Source: Elymus sibiricus (Eukaryota > Streptophyta > Magnoliopsida > Poales > Poaceae). Taken from it: a DNA stretch of 64,000 nt. The stretch spans positions 140,927,148-140,991,147 of the forward strand of contig CM077665.1 in assembly GCA_039707655.1 (NCBI GenBank). The letters are read 5' to 3'. A model generated the notes under the pieces. That model saw only the letters and a list, made by a program, of their open reading frames with translations, made no database searches and was not told the origin of the DNA. Below are positions 11,444 through 23,486 of this stretch, piece after piece. Within the stretch, counting starts at the first letter, position 1, and the number at the start of each line of letters is the position of its first letter. Both the position numbers and the translations under genes were made by a program.

Positions 11444-13028
11444 TGATACTCGTGATCTGTGTTGGGTTTTCCGTGAAGAGGAACAGGTAATCGCAGCACA
11501 AAGTGGGTAAGTATTTCCCTCAGTTATGAAACCAAGGTTTATCGAACCAATAGGAATTCCAATCCTTGACCGTCTTCAGCGGCTGCACACAAAAGAACAA
11601 ACAACTTGCACCCAAGGCCGGCAAGAGGGTTGTCAATCCCCTTGATCTCGTTATTTGCAAGAAAGTGAGTTGTGTAGATAATTGTAGATAATAGTAAAGT
11701 GCAAAATAAAATAAAAGGTAATAAATAACAACAAGGTAATGACAGCATTTGTGAATATATAAGTGAATAGACCCGGGGGCCGTAGAGTTCTCTAGTGCCA
11801 TCTCTCATAAGCAAAGCATACGGTGGGTAAACAAATTACTGTTGGATAATTGATAGAAAAGCGAATAATTATGCGATGTTCACGGCAATGATCATGTGTA
11901 TATAGGCATTACATCCATAAGCAAATAGGCTGACTCCTGCCTGCACCTACTACTATTACTCCACTTCATGAGCGCTTCTATGCTTGCCTATCTACGTATT
12001 AAGTTCATGACAAACAGAGTAATGCTTGGAGAATGATGACATGATGTAGACAAAGTAAACTCAACTAATATGAATAAACCCCATCGTTTTATCCTTAGTA
12101 GCAACAACACAAAGACGCAACTTGTCCCCTTCTGTCACTGGGATATAGAAACTCGTCAGGTTGAACCTACTACAACGCACCACTCCCACCGAAGAAATAT
12201 CAATCTAGTTGGCCAAACTATCTCAATAGATCGTAGAGCATTACGAAGCTATGATTATCATGCAAATAAGAATCATAGTAATCAAGTTTGACACAAATAC
12301 TTTTCATGAATAATCTGAACATAAACTCACAATTCATCGGATCCCAACAAACACACCATACAAAGGGATTACATCGGATAGATCAAGGCAAAGATGTGAT
12401 GAAAATTGTATTGAAGATCAAGAGAGAGAGAGAGATATTGCCATGTAGGTACTACCTATGGACCCGTAGGTCTGCGGTGAACTACTCACACATCACGGTG
12501 AGGGCAGCAAGGTTGATGAAGAGGCACTCCGTGATCGATCTCCCAACCGGCAGGGTGCCGGAACGGAGGTGTAGATGGCCTCCCATCGGAACAGAGGTTT
12601 GCGACGGCGGAAAAAGTGTTTCGGGAGTGCTTTTGGTGTTTTTAGGGTAGATGTGAATTTATAGGCCAGAGAACGATATCGAAAGACGCTCCAGGGGGCC
12701 ACCACATATCTGGCCGCCCTCCTGGTGGGGCGGCTGGATATGTGGTGGGCCCCTGGTGCACCTCCTGGCCCTCCTCCGAAGCTTCTAGGTCTTGTATTGG
12801 TCCAAAACAAATCACCGAAAAGTTTCGTGGCAATTTGACTCCGTTTGGTATTGTAACTCTGAAAAGGAAAAAACACGCAGAAAACAGGAACTGGCGCTGG
12901 GCATTGGGTCAATAGGTTAGTGCTCAAAAATATTATAAATTGGTAAATAATTACCCAAAAAGTATCCTAGAATGATAATATATTAGCATGGAACTATCAA
13001 AAATTATAGATACGTTAGAGACGTATCA
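11444..13028 (-). repeat. 3' LTR of H (left)
   Basis: A 1585 bp LTR from tgatactcgtgatctg to gagacgtatca. In element sense it starts TGATACGTCTCTAACG, which contains a terminal palindrome (13009-13027). A TATA-like ttataggcc mirror lies near 12658 beside a large hairpin (12691-12756). Confidence 0.92.
12691..12756. other. U3 hairpin in left H LTR
   Basis: A 29 bp stem with three mismatches and a loop of about 8 nt; the outer arms are ccagggg and cccctgg. The right LTR (19523-19590) has the same hairpin with altered tips on both arms. Confidence 0.85.
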
Positions 13029-13042
13029 GCATCCCCAAGCTT
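13029..13042 (-). other. Polypurine tract of H
   Basis: In element sense aagcttggggatgc lies directly before the 3' LTR, where plus-strand DNA synthesis is primed. The same 14-mer recurs internally at 15187-15200 and 15243-15256. Confidence 0.75.
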
Positions 13043-15910
13043 TATTCCTGCTTGCCATCGAGTAGGTAAATGATAAAAACAGATTTTTTTTATTTGACAT
13101 GCTACCCATTATGTACTCTTTGGTATGTAAGCTCGTTGAGAAATGATGAATTAACAAAACAACAACATAGTAATATTTATAAGTATAATAAACAAAATCA
13201 TTAATTCTTAAAGTATACGATCCTAAAAGAATGTTTACCCTTATTCATCTTATTATATTAGCAAGGCATGACTCCGTCTTCACCACATAGATACAAATAT
13301 TAAGCACCACGGTGTCCAAGTCGGCAATTGGATCGTACTTTTTCAATATGCATCAACTTTTTATTCTTCACGCAATACATGAGCATGAACCATTGGACAT
13401 AGCATATAGGTGGTATAGAATATGATGGTAGGTATCAAAGGGGTAAAAAGTGGAGAAGATAGTCTCACATCAACTAGGCATACCAACAAGCTATGAAAAT
13501 CCTCATCCATAGATGTCAATGCAAGGAGTAGGGATTTCCATGCAAATGATGCACTAGAGCTATAAGTGTATGGAAGCTCAACTAAAGCTAAGTGGGGTGT
13601 GCATCAAACTTACTTGCTCATGAAGATCTCGGGCATTTGAGGAAGCCCGTCATTGGAATATAAAAGCCAAGTTTATTATATGAAAAGCTAATTCCCACTA
13701 GCATATGGGAGTATCAACATAGGAGACTGTCTATATGAAGAACATGGTGCCACTTTGAGGCACAAGTGTGGTAAAGGATAGTAGCAAAGTCCCTTCTCTC
13801 TTTTCTCTCATTTTATTTTTATTTTTTTATGGTGGTTTTTTTTGCCTCCCCCATTTACTCTTTTTTTTATATGGTGGGATCATTTGGCCTCCCCCATTTT
13901 TTTTCATTTTTCGTCCGGAGTCTCATCCCGTCTTGTGGGGGAATCATAGTCTCCATCATCCTTTCCTCACTGGGACAATGCTCTAATAATGATGATCATC
14001 ACACTTCTATTTACTTACAACTCAACATGAAGGACTGATAGGAAGATATGACTCTGAATGAATGCCTCTCGCAGTGTACCAGGATGTGCAATGATCTAGC
14101 GTGACATGTATCAAAAATATGAAGAACGGGGGCTTTGCCACAAATACTATGTTAGCTCTATATGATCATGCAAAGCATTATGATGATGAACGAACTAGTC
14201 ATATGAAGTGACGATGGAATTTGTATGGCAATATATCTCGGAATGGCTATGGAAATGCCATAATAGGTAGGTATGGTGGCTGTTTTGAGAAAGATATAAC
14301 GAGGCTTATGTGCAACAGAGCGTATCATGTCACGAGGTTTGGATGCACCGACGAATATTTGCACCGATCCTCTAGGTGAGAATGGGCTATGCACGGTACC
14401 GAAGAGGCTAGCAAATATGAGAAGGTGAAGATGCGTATGTCCATGGTGTCACATTCGTCATAAAGAACTCACATACTTATTGCAAAGTTTTATTAGTTTT
14501 ATCACAAATCAAAGTACTCCTCGCATGCCGAGGGAGGAGGTTGGTAGGAGTTAACCATCGTGTGCCCCCGACTCAAAACAACACTAGGATTTCAACGAGG
14601 AATATAAATGCTCACACACGATCACCATGCCTCTTTAAATTTTACATGAATAATAAGTTAACACCTATTAATCTCGACACTTCTACGAATCAACAATTTT
14701 TGGACTCACACCTTTTTCATATTACTACATCAATGTCATTAATCCACAACTTCTCTACATGTGCTACACGATGGTTTTTGATTATCATTCATTGAATACC
14801 TAATATTCTTGGACTAGTCTTACGACCCATGAAAATTACCGTCACTATTAATTCAGCTCTCAAACAAATATAAGTGAAGAACGAGAGCATATTACTTCTA
14901 TAAAATCTACATGCCACCGTGCTCAAAAAGATATAAGTGAAGTACTAGAGCAACTGCCTAGCTCAAAAGATATAAGTGAAGCACATAGAGTATTCTAGAA
15001 AATTATCATGAAGGTGTGTCTCTCTCAAATAGGTGTGTCCAGCAAATGATTATTGTGATAAACAAAAAGTAAAAGCAAACAAAAGCAAATGACGCTCCAA
15101 GCAAAACACATATCATGTGACGAACAAAAATATAGCTCCAAGTGACATACCGATGGATTGAGACGAAAGAGGGGATGCCTTCCGGGGCATCCCCAAGCTT
15201 AGACGTTTGAGTCTCCTTAGAATTATACTTGGGGTTCCTTGGGCATCCCCAAGCTTGGGCTCTTGCTACTCCTTATTCCGTAGTCCATCGTGATCACACC
15301 CAAAACTTGAAAACTTCAATCACACAAAATTCATCAAAACTTCGTGAGATCCGTTAGTATAAGAAACATATTACATACTTGTGGTACTATGATAAATTGA
15401 TTGAAATTCATTTTTTCATAATAGGTACTTTATTCTAACTTCCCCTTGGCTTACACCCCCTGATATACTCAATGGCATAATCAAAACAAGCAAACTATGC
15501 AAGCAAAACAGAATCTGTTTAAACAGAACAGTCTGTAGCAATATGTAAAGAACCCATACTTCTGTAACTCTAACAATTCTGAACAATTAGGACAACGTAA
15601 AGAATTTGTATAGAAATACTGTGTTAAAATTTCAGATCATTATCACACTTCAGTAAAAAATAAAAATTCCTCCACTGGAGTCAAAGTTTCTGTTTTAGAT
15701 TCAACACCGTTTCTACTCATCTTGTGAGCCATCCCAAAGGCTTTACTTGGCACAAACACTAATTAAAACATAAAAACATAATCATTATAGAGGCAAAAAT
15801 CATGTTATCACTCAAAAACAGAAAGTAAAAACAAAAATAAAGATACATATTGGGTTGCCTCCCAACAAGCGCTATTGTTTTATGCCCCTAGCTAGGCATA
15901 ATGCATAGTT
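13043..15910 (-). other. H internal region without coding potential
   Basis: About 2.9 kb of AT-rich DNA with no frame I can defend. It contains T-rich runs near 13805-13920, two extra copies of the PPT motif (15187, 15243), and a repeated aagatataagtgaag motif near 14927-14980. Long non-coding interiors are typical of LARD-type elements. Confidence 0.7.
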
Positions 15911-16407
15911 TCAAGTGTTGTCATCTTTGACACTCAACTCCTTAATAACACAACTATGATTAATAGGAACAATGGAAGGCTTGACCATAGGCTCCTTTAT
16001 CAAGTTCAAGAAGTTGGGGTGAACACTAATCATTTTGAGATCTTCGTTTCTTTTGGAAGGAGGTGTACTAATGCTCTTAGGAATAAATATGAACTTGGGA
16101 TTTTGGTCCTGTGAGGTACTAGCACTAGTTTTGGATGGTGTGAAAGCAGAGCTCACTTTGTCAATAACCTGTTCCATTTTATCAACTCTACCCAATCCTT
16201 GTTCTACACTCTTATCAATAATAGCATCTTTTTCCTTTAAAGTTTTCAAAGTTGCTCCTACCCGTGACCCAAATTGAGTGATATGATTATGAAGTTTTTT
16301 ATCTAACTCCTCACTGGGTTCACTAGTGATCATTTTCTTTTCAATAGCATCAAGTCTTTGCATAACATGTTCCAATGTCAAATTGGTTTCATTAATGATA
16401 AGGGGTG

Positions 16408-17821
16408 TGATACGTCTCCAACGTATCTACTTTTCCTAACACTTTTGCTCTTGTTTTGGACTCTAATTTGCATGATTTGAATGAAACTAACCCGGACTCA
16501 TGCTGTTTTCAGCAGAACTACCATGGTGTTGTTTTTTGTGCAGAAATAAAATTTCTCGGAATGGAACGAAATTTTTTGGAGATTTATTTTGGAATATATG
16601 AGGAATTATGGAGCCATAAGCCACCAGAGAGGGGGCCCAGGGTGGCCACCCTCCACCATGGCGCGCCAGACCCCCCTGGCGCGGCCTGGTGGAGCGTGCC
16701 CACCTCGTGGGCCCTCCTACCCTAAATCTAGTGCTATAAATTCACAAATTTCAAGAAAAAAATCAGAGAGAAAGGTTCATCGCGTTTCACGATGCGGAGC
16801 CGCCGCCACCTCCTATTCTTCATCGGGAGGCTAGATCTGGAGTCCGTTTGGGGCTCCGAACAGGGGAATCTTCTGTCTTCGTCATCACCAACCCTTCTCC
16901 ATCGCCAATTCCATGATGTTCCCCATCGGGAGTGAGTAATTCCTTCGTAGGCTTGCTGGTAGGTGAGGAGTTGGATGAGATTCATCATGTAATCGAGTTA
17001 GTTTTGTTAGGGCTTGATCCCTAGTATCCACTATCTTCTAAGATTGATGTTGCTATGACTTTGCCATGCTTAATGCTTGTCACTAGGGCCCGAGTGCCAT
17101 GATTTCAGATCTGAACCGTTTATGTTATCATCATTATATCTATGTTCTTGATCCAATCTTGCCTAGCCATATGCACCTATTACGTGTTATGATCCGTCAA
17201 CCCCATAGTGACAATATTTGGGATACTTCACGGTGATGACCGTAGTTTGAGGAGTTCATGTATTCACTAAGTGCTAATGCTTTGTTCTGGTTCTCTATTA
17301 AAAGGATGCCTTAATATCCCTTAGTTTCCTTATGGACCCCACTGCCACGGGAGGGTAGGACAAAAGATGTCATGCAAGTTCTTTTCCATAAGCACGTATG
17401 ACTATATACGGAATACATGCCTACATTACATTGACGAACTAGAGCTAGTTCTGTGTCGCCCTAGGTTATGACTGTTATATGATGAATATCATCCAACGAA
17501 TACACCGATCGAGTGCCTACGAGTTTTCCACTTATTGTTCTCGCTTAGTTACTACTACTGCTGTTACTATTGCACTTGCTACAAAATCACTACTGCTACT
17601 GTTACCGCTACTGTTACTATTACTACTGCTATCAAACTATCATATTACTGTGCTACTGATCACTTTGCTGCCGATATTCATCTCCAGGTGTGGTTGAATT
17701 GACAACTCAACTGCTAATACTCTCAAATATTCTTTTGTTCCCCTTGTGTCGAATCTATAAATTTGGGTTGAATACTCTACCCTCGAAAATTGTTGCGACC
17801 CCCTATACTTGTGGGTTTTCA
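16408..17821 (+). repeat. Solo LTR I
   Basis: A 1414 bp LTR from TGATACGTCTCCAACG to acttgtgggttttca, flanked by perfect 5 bp duplications gggtg (16403-16407 and 17822-17826). No internal region is present, so it is a solo LTR formed by intra-element recombination. It has the terminal palindrome (16409-16427), a GC hairpin (16653-16692) and an imperfect TAC/TGC trinucleotide run (17548-17632). Confidence 0.93.
17548..17632 (+). repeat. Imperfect trinucleotide microsatellite
   Basis: Repeated tac, tgc and tgt triplets (gttactactactgctgttac and similar) across about 85 bp within solo LTR I, interrupted once by a non-repeat stretch. Confidence 0.8.
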
Positions 17822-18248
17822 GGGTGGTGTTCCAACAAGATTTTCAATTGCACTATAAGCATCCAAGGTATGACACATTAAGAAGTTCCCACCGGTGATG
17901 GTGACAAGGACAAACCTATACCAAGTTGTCACACCAACCTAGAAATTATGAAGCAAATTAGTGGTGGATAGCTTATTGGTTACTTTATTTTGAGCATGGA
18001 AAATCCTATACCATGAATCCTTCAAACTTTCTCCTCCCCTTTGTGTAAAATTGATAACATCATTATTGGGAGTGACACGCACAAAAGAAGAACTGGCCAT
18101 GACTTCAAGCAAGAAACTAGTAACAAGCAAAGGTAAATATTTTTGTATTTTTGATTTTTATGAGACAAAATAAATATAACAGAAAATAAGAAGAATAACG
18201 AGTGAAGGAAATTTTGTTCGAAGTTACTTGATAGTTGGTGATGGTATT

Positions 18249-18265
18249 CCCCGGCAACGGCGCCA
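18249..18265 (-). other. Primer-binding site of H (tRNA-Asp type)
   Basis: Minus-strand tggcgccgttgccgggg is the classical PBS of many plant gypsy elements. It lies 11 nt from the right LTR and fixes the direction of H. Confidence 0.85.
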
Positions 18266-18276
18266 GAAATCCTTCC

Positions 18277-19837
18277 TGATACTCGTGATCTGCGTTGGGT
18301 TTTCCGCGAAGAGGAACGGGTAATCGCAACACAAAGTGGGTAAGTATTTCCCTCAGTTATGAAACCAAGGTTTATTGAACCAATAGGAATACCAATCCTC
18401 AACCGTCTTCAGCGGCTATACACAAAAGAACAAACAACTTGCACCCAATGCCAGCAAGAGGGTTGTCAATCCCCTTGATCTCGTTACTTGCAAGCAAGTG
18501 AGTTGTGTAGATAATTGTAGATAATAGTAAAGTGCAAAATAAAATAAAAGGTAATAAATAACAGCAAGGTAATGATAGCGTTTGTGAATATATAAGTGAA
18601 TAGACCCGGGGGCCATGGAGTTCTCTAGTGGTATCTCTCCTAAGCAAAGCATACGGTTGGTAAACAAATTACTGTTGGGCAATTGATAGAAAAGCGAATA
18701 ATTATGCGATGTTCACGGCAATGATCATGTGTACATAGGCATCACGTCCATAAGCAAATAGTCCGACTCCTTCCTGCGCCTACTACTATTACTCCAGTTC
18801 AAGAGTGCTTCTATGCTTGCCTCTCTACGTATTAAGTTCATGACAAACGGAGTAATGCTTGGAGAACGATGACATGATGTCGACAAAGTAAACTGAACTA
18901 ATATGAATAAACCCCATCGTTTTATCCTTATTAGAAACAACACAAATACGCAACTTGTCCCCTTCTGTCACTGGGATATAGAAATTGTCAGATTGGACCT
19001 ACTACAATGCACCACTCCCACCGAAGAAATATCAATCTAGTTGGCCAAACTATCTAAATAGATCGGAGAGCATTACAAAGCTATGATGATCGTGCAAATA
19101 AGAATCATAGTAATCAGGTTTGACTCAAATACTTTTCATGAATAATCTGAACATAAACTCACAATTCATCGGATCCCAACAAACACACCATACAAAGGGA
19201 TTACATCGGATAGATCAAGGCAAAGATGCGATGAAAATTGTATTGAAGATCAAGAGAGAGAGAGAGATATTGCCATGTAGGTACTACCTATGGACCTGTA
19301 GGTCTGCGGTGAACTACTCACACATCACGGTGAGTGCAGCAAGGTTGATGAAGAGGCACTCCGTGATCGATCTCCCCACCGGCAGGGTGCCGGAACGAAG
19401 GTGTAGATGACCTCCCGTCGGAACAGAGGCTTGCGACGGCGGAAAAATTGTTTCGGGAGCGCTTCTGGTGTTTTTAGGGTAGATGTGAATTTATAGGCCA
19501 GAGAACGACATCAGGAGACGCTCCAGGGGGCCACCACATATCTGGCCGCGCCCCCCTAGTGGCGCGGCTGGATATGTGGTGGGCCCCTGGTGCACCTCCT
19601 GGCCCTCCTCCGAAGCTTCTAGTTCTTGTATTGGTAAAAAAATCACCAAAAAGTTTCGTGGCAATTGGACTCCGTTTGGTATTGTAACTCTGAAAAGGCA
19701 AAAACACGCAGAAAATAGGATCTGGCACTGGGCACTGGGTCAATAGGTTAGTGCTCAAAAATATGATAAATTGGTAAATAAATACCCAAAAAGTATCCTA
19801 GAATGATAATATATTAGCATGGAACAATCAAAAAATA
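18277..19837 (-). repeat. 5' LTR of H (right), terminus deleted
   Basis: Matches the left LTR from tgatactcgtgatctg onward, including the hairpin (19523-19590), but stops at aatcaaaaaata. The last bases with the terminal palindrome are missing, and the target duplication tagaa follows at once. Compared with the left LTR, a deletion of about 22 bp between two atag motifs explains the junction. Confidence 0.88.
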
Positions 19838-19842
19838 TAGAA

Positions 19843-21058
19843 CACCAAATGTTTGTGGGCATTGATGTTCAGATTGCTTACCTCCTTAGTCTTATTTTGA
19901 TTCGGCAGTATTGTGGGATGAAGCGGCTCGGACCAACCTTACTTCTGCTAGAACAAGAGACTGGTTCCACCGACTGACATGCAACTTGTTTGCATAAAGG
20001 TGGCTGGCGGGTGTGTGTGTCTCTCCCACTTTAGTTGAATCAGATTCCACATAGATGGTCCTTGTAGAAGGTTAAAAGGCAACTTGAATATCACCATTAT
20101 GTCTTTGGGTAGGTAAGAACGGTTCTTGCTAGTTGCCCATACCAGCCACGTAAAACTTGCAACAACAAAGTAGGTGATGTCTAACTTGTTTTTGCAGGTC
20201 ATGTTGTGATGTGATATGTCCAAGAAGTGATTTGATATATGTGATGTATGAGATGATCATGTTTTTTAATATTTATCATGACTTGCATCTCTATGAGTAC
20301 TGCAACCGACAGGAGACATAGGGTTATCTTTAATTTATTTTATGCCATTTGCTTTACTTTATCGCTATGTGTTAGAAATAGTTGTAGAAGCAACAGTTGG
20401 CGCGACAACCACATGATGACACGATGATGGAGACCATGATGATGGAGATCATGGTGTCATGCCAGTGACAATGGAGATCATGTCGGTGCTTTGGAGATGG
20501 AGATCAAAAGCACAAGATGATGATGGCCATAGCATGTCACTTATATGATTTGCATGTGATGTTTATCCTTTCATGCATCTTATTTTTCTTAGGAGGACGG
20601 TAGCATTATAAGATGACCCCTCACTAAATTTCAAGATTAAATTGTATTCTCCCCAAGTATGCACCGCTGCGACAGTTCGTCATTTCGAAGCACCTCGTGA
20701 TGATCGGGTGTGATAGACTCTTTGTTCGCATACAACAGGTGTAAACCACTTTTACACATGAGGAATACTTTGGTTAAACTTGACGAGCCTAGCATGTACA
20801 GACATGGCCTCGGAACACAGAAGACCGAAAGGTTGAACATGAGTCATATAGTAGATATGATCAACATGGAGATGTTCATCATTGAAACCACCTCATCTCA
20901 TGTGATGATCGGACTTGGGTTGGTGGAGTTGTATCATGTTACACTTAGACAGCCCGAGGGATGTTGATTTGAGTGGGAGTTCATTAGTAATTTGATTAAT
21001 TGAACTAATTATCATCGACATAGTCTAAAGTTGTCTTTGCAAATTATGTTGTAGATCA
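19843..21058 (+). other. Leader (5' UTR) of copia G
   Basis: Resumes after H and runs to the gag start. It is non-coding and follows the known BARE/Angela leader (ttgatgttcagattgcttac and later segments). At 20425-20510 a short motif, gatggagatcatg, occurs four times with changes; a similar motif is repeated in the leader of C. Such leaders carry packaging and dimerisation signals in related elements. Confidence 0.75.
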
Positions 21059-23410
21059 ATGGCTCGCGTAGTAGCTCCCATGAATTTTAATGCGTTCCTA
21101 GAGAAAGCTAAGTTGAAAGATGATGGAATTAGCTATGCGGACTGGGTCCTTAATCTGAGGATTATCTGCACGGCTTCACATAAGGCTTATGTCCTTGATG
21201 CACCGCTCGGTGCGCCACCCCCTCAAGTGTCGCCTGCAGATGTTGTGAACGTCTGACATGCGCGTTCTTGTGACTACTCAATAGTTCAGTGGCCATGTTG
21301 TACGGCTTAGAATCGGGAATTCAAAAGCATTTTGAATGTCATGGAGCATATGAGATGTTCCAGGAGTTGAGATTAGTATTCCAGGCTAATGTCCGAATTG
21401 AGAGGTATGAGACCTCCGATAAGTTCTTCGCTTGCAAGATGGAGGAGAATAGTTCCGTCAGTGAGCACATACTCAGAATGTCTGGGTACTATAACCGCTT
21501 GAATCAGTTGGGAGTTAAGCTTCCGCCTGAGACGGTGATACGCCTCTAACGTATCTATAATTTTTGATTGCTCCATGCGGATACATTATCATTCTAGGAT
21601 ACTTTTTGGGCATTGGTTTACTAATTTATAATATTTTTGAGCACTAACTTATTGACCCAGTGCCCAGTGCCAGTTGCTGTTTTCCGCATGTTTTTTATTT
21701 TTCAGGTTTACAGTACCAAACGAAGTCCAATTGCCATGAAACTTTTTGATGATTTTTTCTGGACCAAAAGAAGACCTAGAAGCTTAGGGAGGAGGTCGGG
21801 AGGAACACGAGGGCCCCACCACACATCAGGGCATGCCCTGGGGGGGCCTGATATGTGGTGTCCCCCTCGTGGCTCTCCCGACGTCCCTCTGTGGCCTATA
21901 AATTCTCCAATAATCCAAAAACCATAGAGGAGGTCCCGAAACACTTTTTACGCTGTTGTAAGTCTCTGTTCCAACGGGAGCCCATCTAGAGCTCCGTTCC
22001 GGCACCCTGCCAGAGGGGGGATTGATCACGGTGGGCCTCTTCATCAACCTTGCTGCCCTCATGATGATGTGTGAGTAGTTCACCACATACCTACGGGTCC
22101 GTAGGTAGTACCTAGATGGCAATCTCTCTTTCTCTCTTGATCTTCAATAAAATGTTCATCACATCTTTGCCTTGATCTATCCGATGTAATCCCTTTGTAT
22201 GGTGTGTTCGTTGGGATCCGATGAATAGTGAGTTTATGTTCAGATTATTCATGAAAAGTATTTGAGTCAAACCTGATTATTATGATTCTTATTTGCATGA
22301 TAATTATAGCTTCATAATGCTCTCCGATCTATTGAGATAGTTTGGCCAACTAGATTGATATTTCTTCGGTGGGAGTGGTGCGTTGTGGTAGGTTCAACCT
22401 GGCGAGTTTCTATATCCTAGTGACAAAGTAGGGGACAAGAAATGTCTTTGTGTTGCTGCTACTAAGGATAAAACGATGGGGTTAATTCATATTGATTGAG
22501 TTTACTTTGTCTACATCATGTCATCGTTCTCCAAGCATTAGTCTGTTTTACTTAATACTCTAGATGCATGCTGGATAGGGGTCAATGAGTGGAGTAATAG
22601 TAATAGGTGTAGACAGGAGTCGGCCTATTTGCTTATGGACGTGATACCTATATACATATGATCATTGCCGTGAAAATCGCATAACTATTCACTTTTCTAT
22701 TAATTGCGCAACAGTAATTTGTTTACCCACCATATGCTATTTCTATGAGAGATGCCACTAGAGAACACTACGGCCCCCGGGTCTATTCACTTATATATTT
22801 ACAAACGCTACTATTACCTTGCTGCCATTTACTTGCTTTTATTTTTATTTGCAATTTACAATTATCTACACAACTCACTAGTTTGCAAATAATGAGACCA
22901 AGGGGATTGACAACCCTGTTGCCAGCGTTGGGTGCAAGTTGTTTGCTCTTTTGTGTGCAGCCGCTGAAGATGGTTGAGGATTGGTATTCCTATTGGGTCG
23001 ATAAACCTTGGTTTCATAACTGAGGGAAATACTTACCCACATTGTGCTGCGGTAACCCGTTCCTCTTCACGAAAAACCCGACGCAAATCACAATTATCAG
23101 ACGGTCACTGACAGAGTTCTCCAGTCACTGCCACCTAGGTACAAGGGTTTCATGATAAACTATAATATGCAAGGGATGAACAAGTCAATCTCCAATCTAT
23201 TCACGATGCTGAAAGTCGCGGAAGTAGAAATCAAAAACGAGCATGAAGTGTTGATGGTGAATAAAATCACTAGTTTCAAGAAAGGCAAGGGAAAGAAGGG
23301 AAACTTCAAGAAGAATGGCAAGCAAGTTGCTGCTCTCGTGAAGAAACCCAAGGCTGGACCCAAGCCTGAGACTGAGTGCTTCTACTACAAGGGGACTGGC
23401 CACTAGAAGC
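21059..23410 (+). pseudogene. gag: Copia G gag, split by solo LTR J
   Basis: Starts at ATG 21059 (MARVVAPMNFNAFLEK), the usual BARE gag start just after gttgtagatca. The N-terminal part stops at 21254-21256; the capsid-like part continues from about 21280 (MLYGLESGIQKHFECHG, YETSDKFFACKM) to 21535. After LTR J it resumes at 23105 with a lysine-rich linker and the zinc knuckle near 23375-23430, CFYYKGTGH then a stop then KRNYPK. Two zinc-binding cysteines are lost (tyrosine in both places). It is therefore dead beyond the insertion itself. Confidence 0.82.
21536..23099 (+). repeat. Solo LTR J (H family)
   Basis: A 1564 bp LTR from TGATACGCCTCTAACG to caaatcacaattatca with target duplication gacgg on both sides (21531-21535, 23100-23104). 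It is the same family as the H LTRs in reverse orientation, shown by the shared end sequence around gttcctcttcacg and the shared block aacggagtcc. It carries the hairpin at 21809-21868 and a TATA-like ctataaat near 21896. Confidence 0.93.
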
Positions 23411-23486
23411 GGAATTACCCCAAGTACCTAGTTGCTAAGAAGGCTGGCAACATCAAAAAGGTATATTTAATATACATGTTATTGAT

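Larger units (their letters stand above)
15911..18100 (-). pseudogene. gag: H gag-like gene, split by solo LTR I
   Basis: Minus-strand frame starting at ATG 18100 (MASSSFVRVTPNN, then ESLKDSWYRIF, a gag-like run) and continuing past a stop near 17940 to the insertion at 17826. Beyond solo LTR I and one copy of its target duplication the frame resumes at 16407 in phase, with a coiled-coil-like charged stretch (LEHVMQRLDAIEKK), and ends at 15911. Without the insertion it would span about 256 codons with one stop. The product probably resembles a capsid-type gag used with a helper's enzymes. I see no zinc knuckle. Confidence 0.6.
11444..19837 (-). mobile_element. Non-autonomous LTR element H (LARD-like)
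   Basis: Two LTRs of the same family (11444-13028 and 18277-19837) flank 5.2 kb of internal DNA. A tRNA-Asp-type PBS (tggcgccgttgccgggga on the minus strand) lies near the right LTR and a PPT beside the left one, so it reads right to left. The target duplication is tagaa (11439-11443 and 19838-19842). The only coding trace is one gag-like frame; no protease, RT or integrase is visible. Solo LTR I is inserted in the gag-like gene. H would depend on an autonomous gypsy relative, an inference from the PBS type and gag style. Confidence 0.88.
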
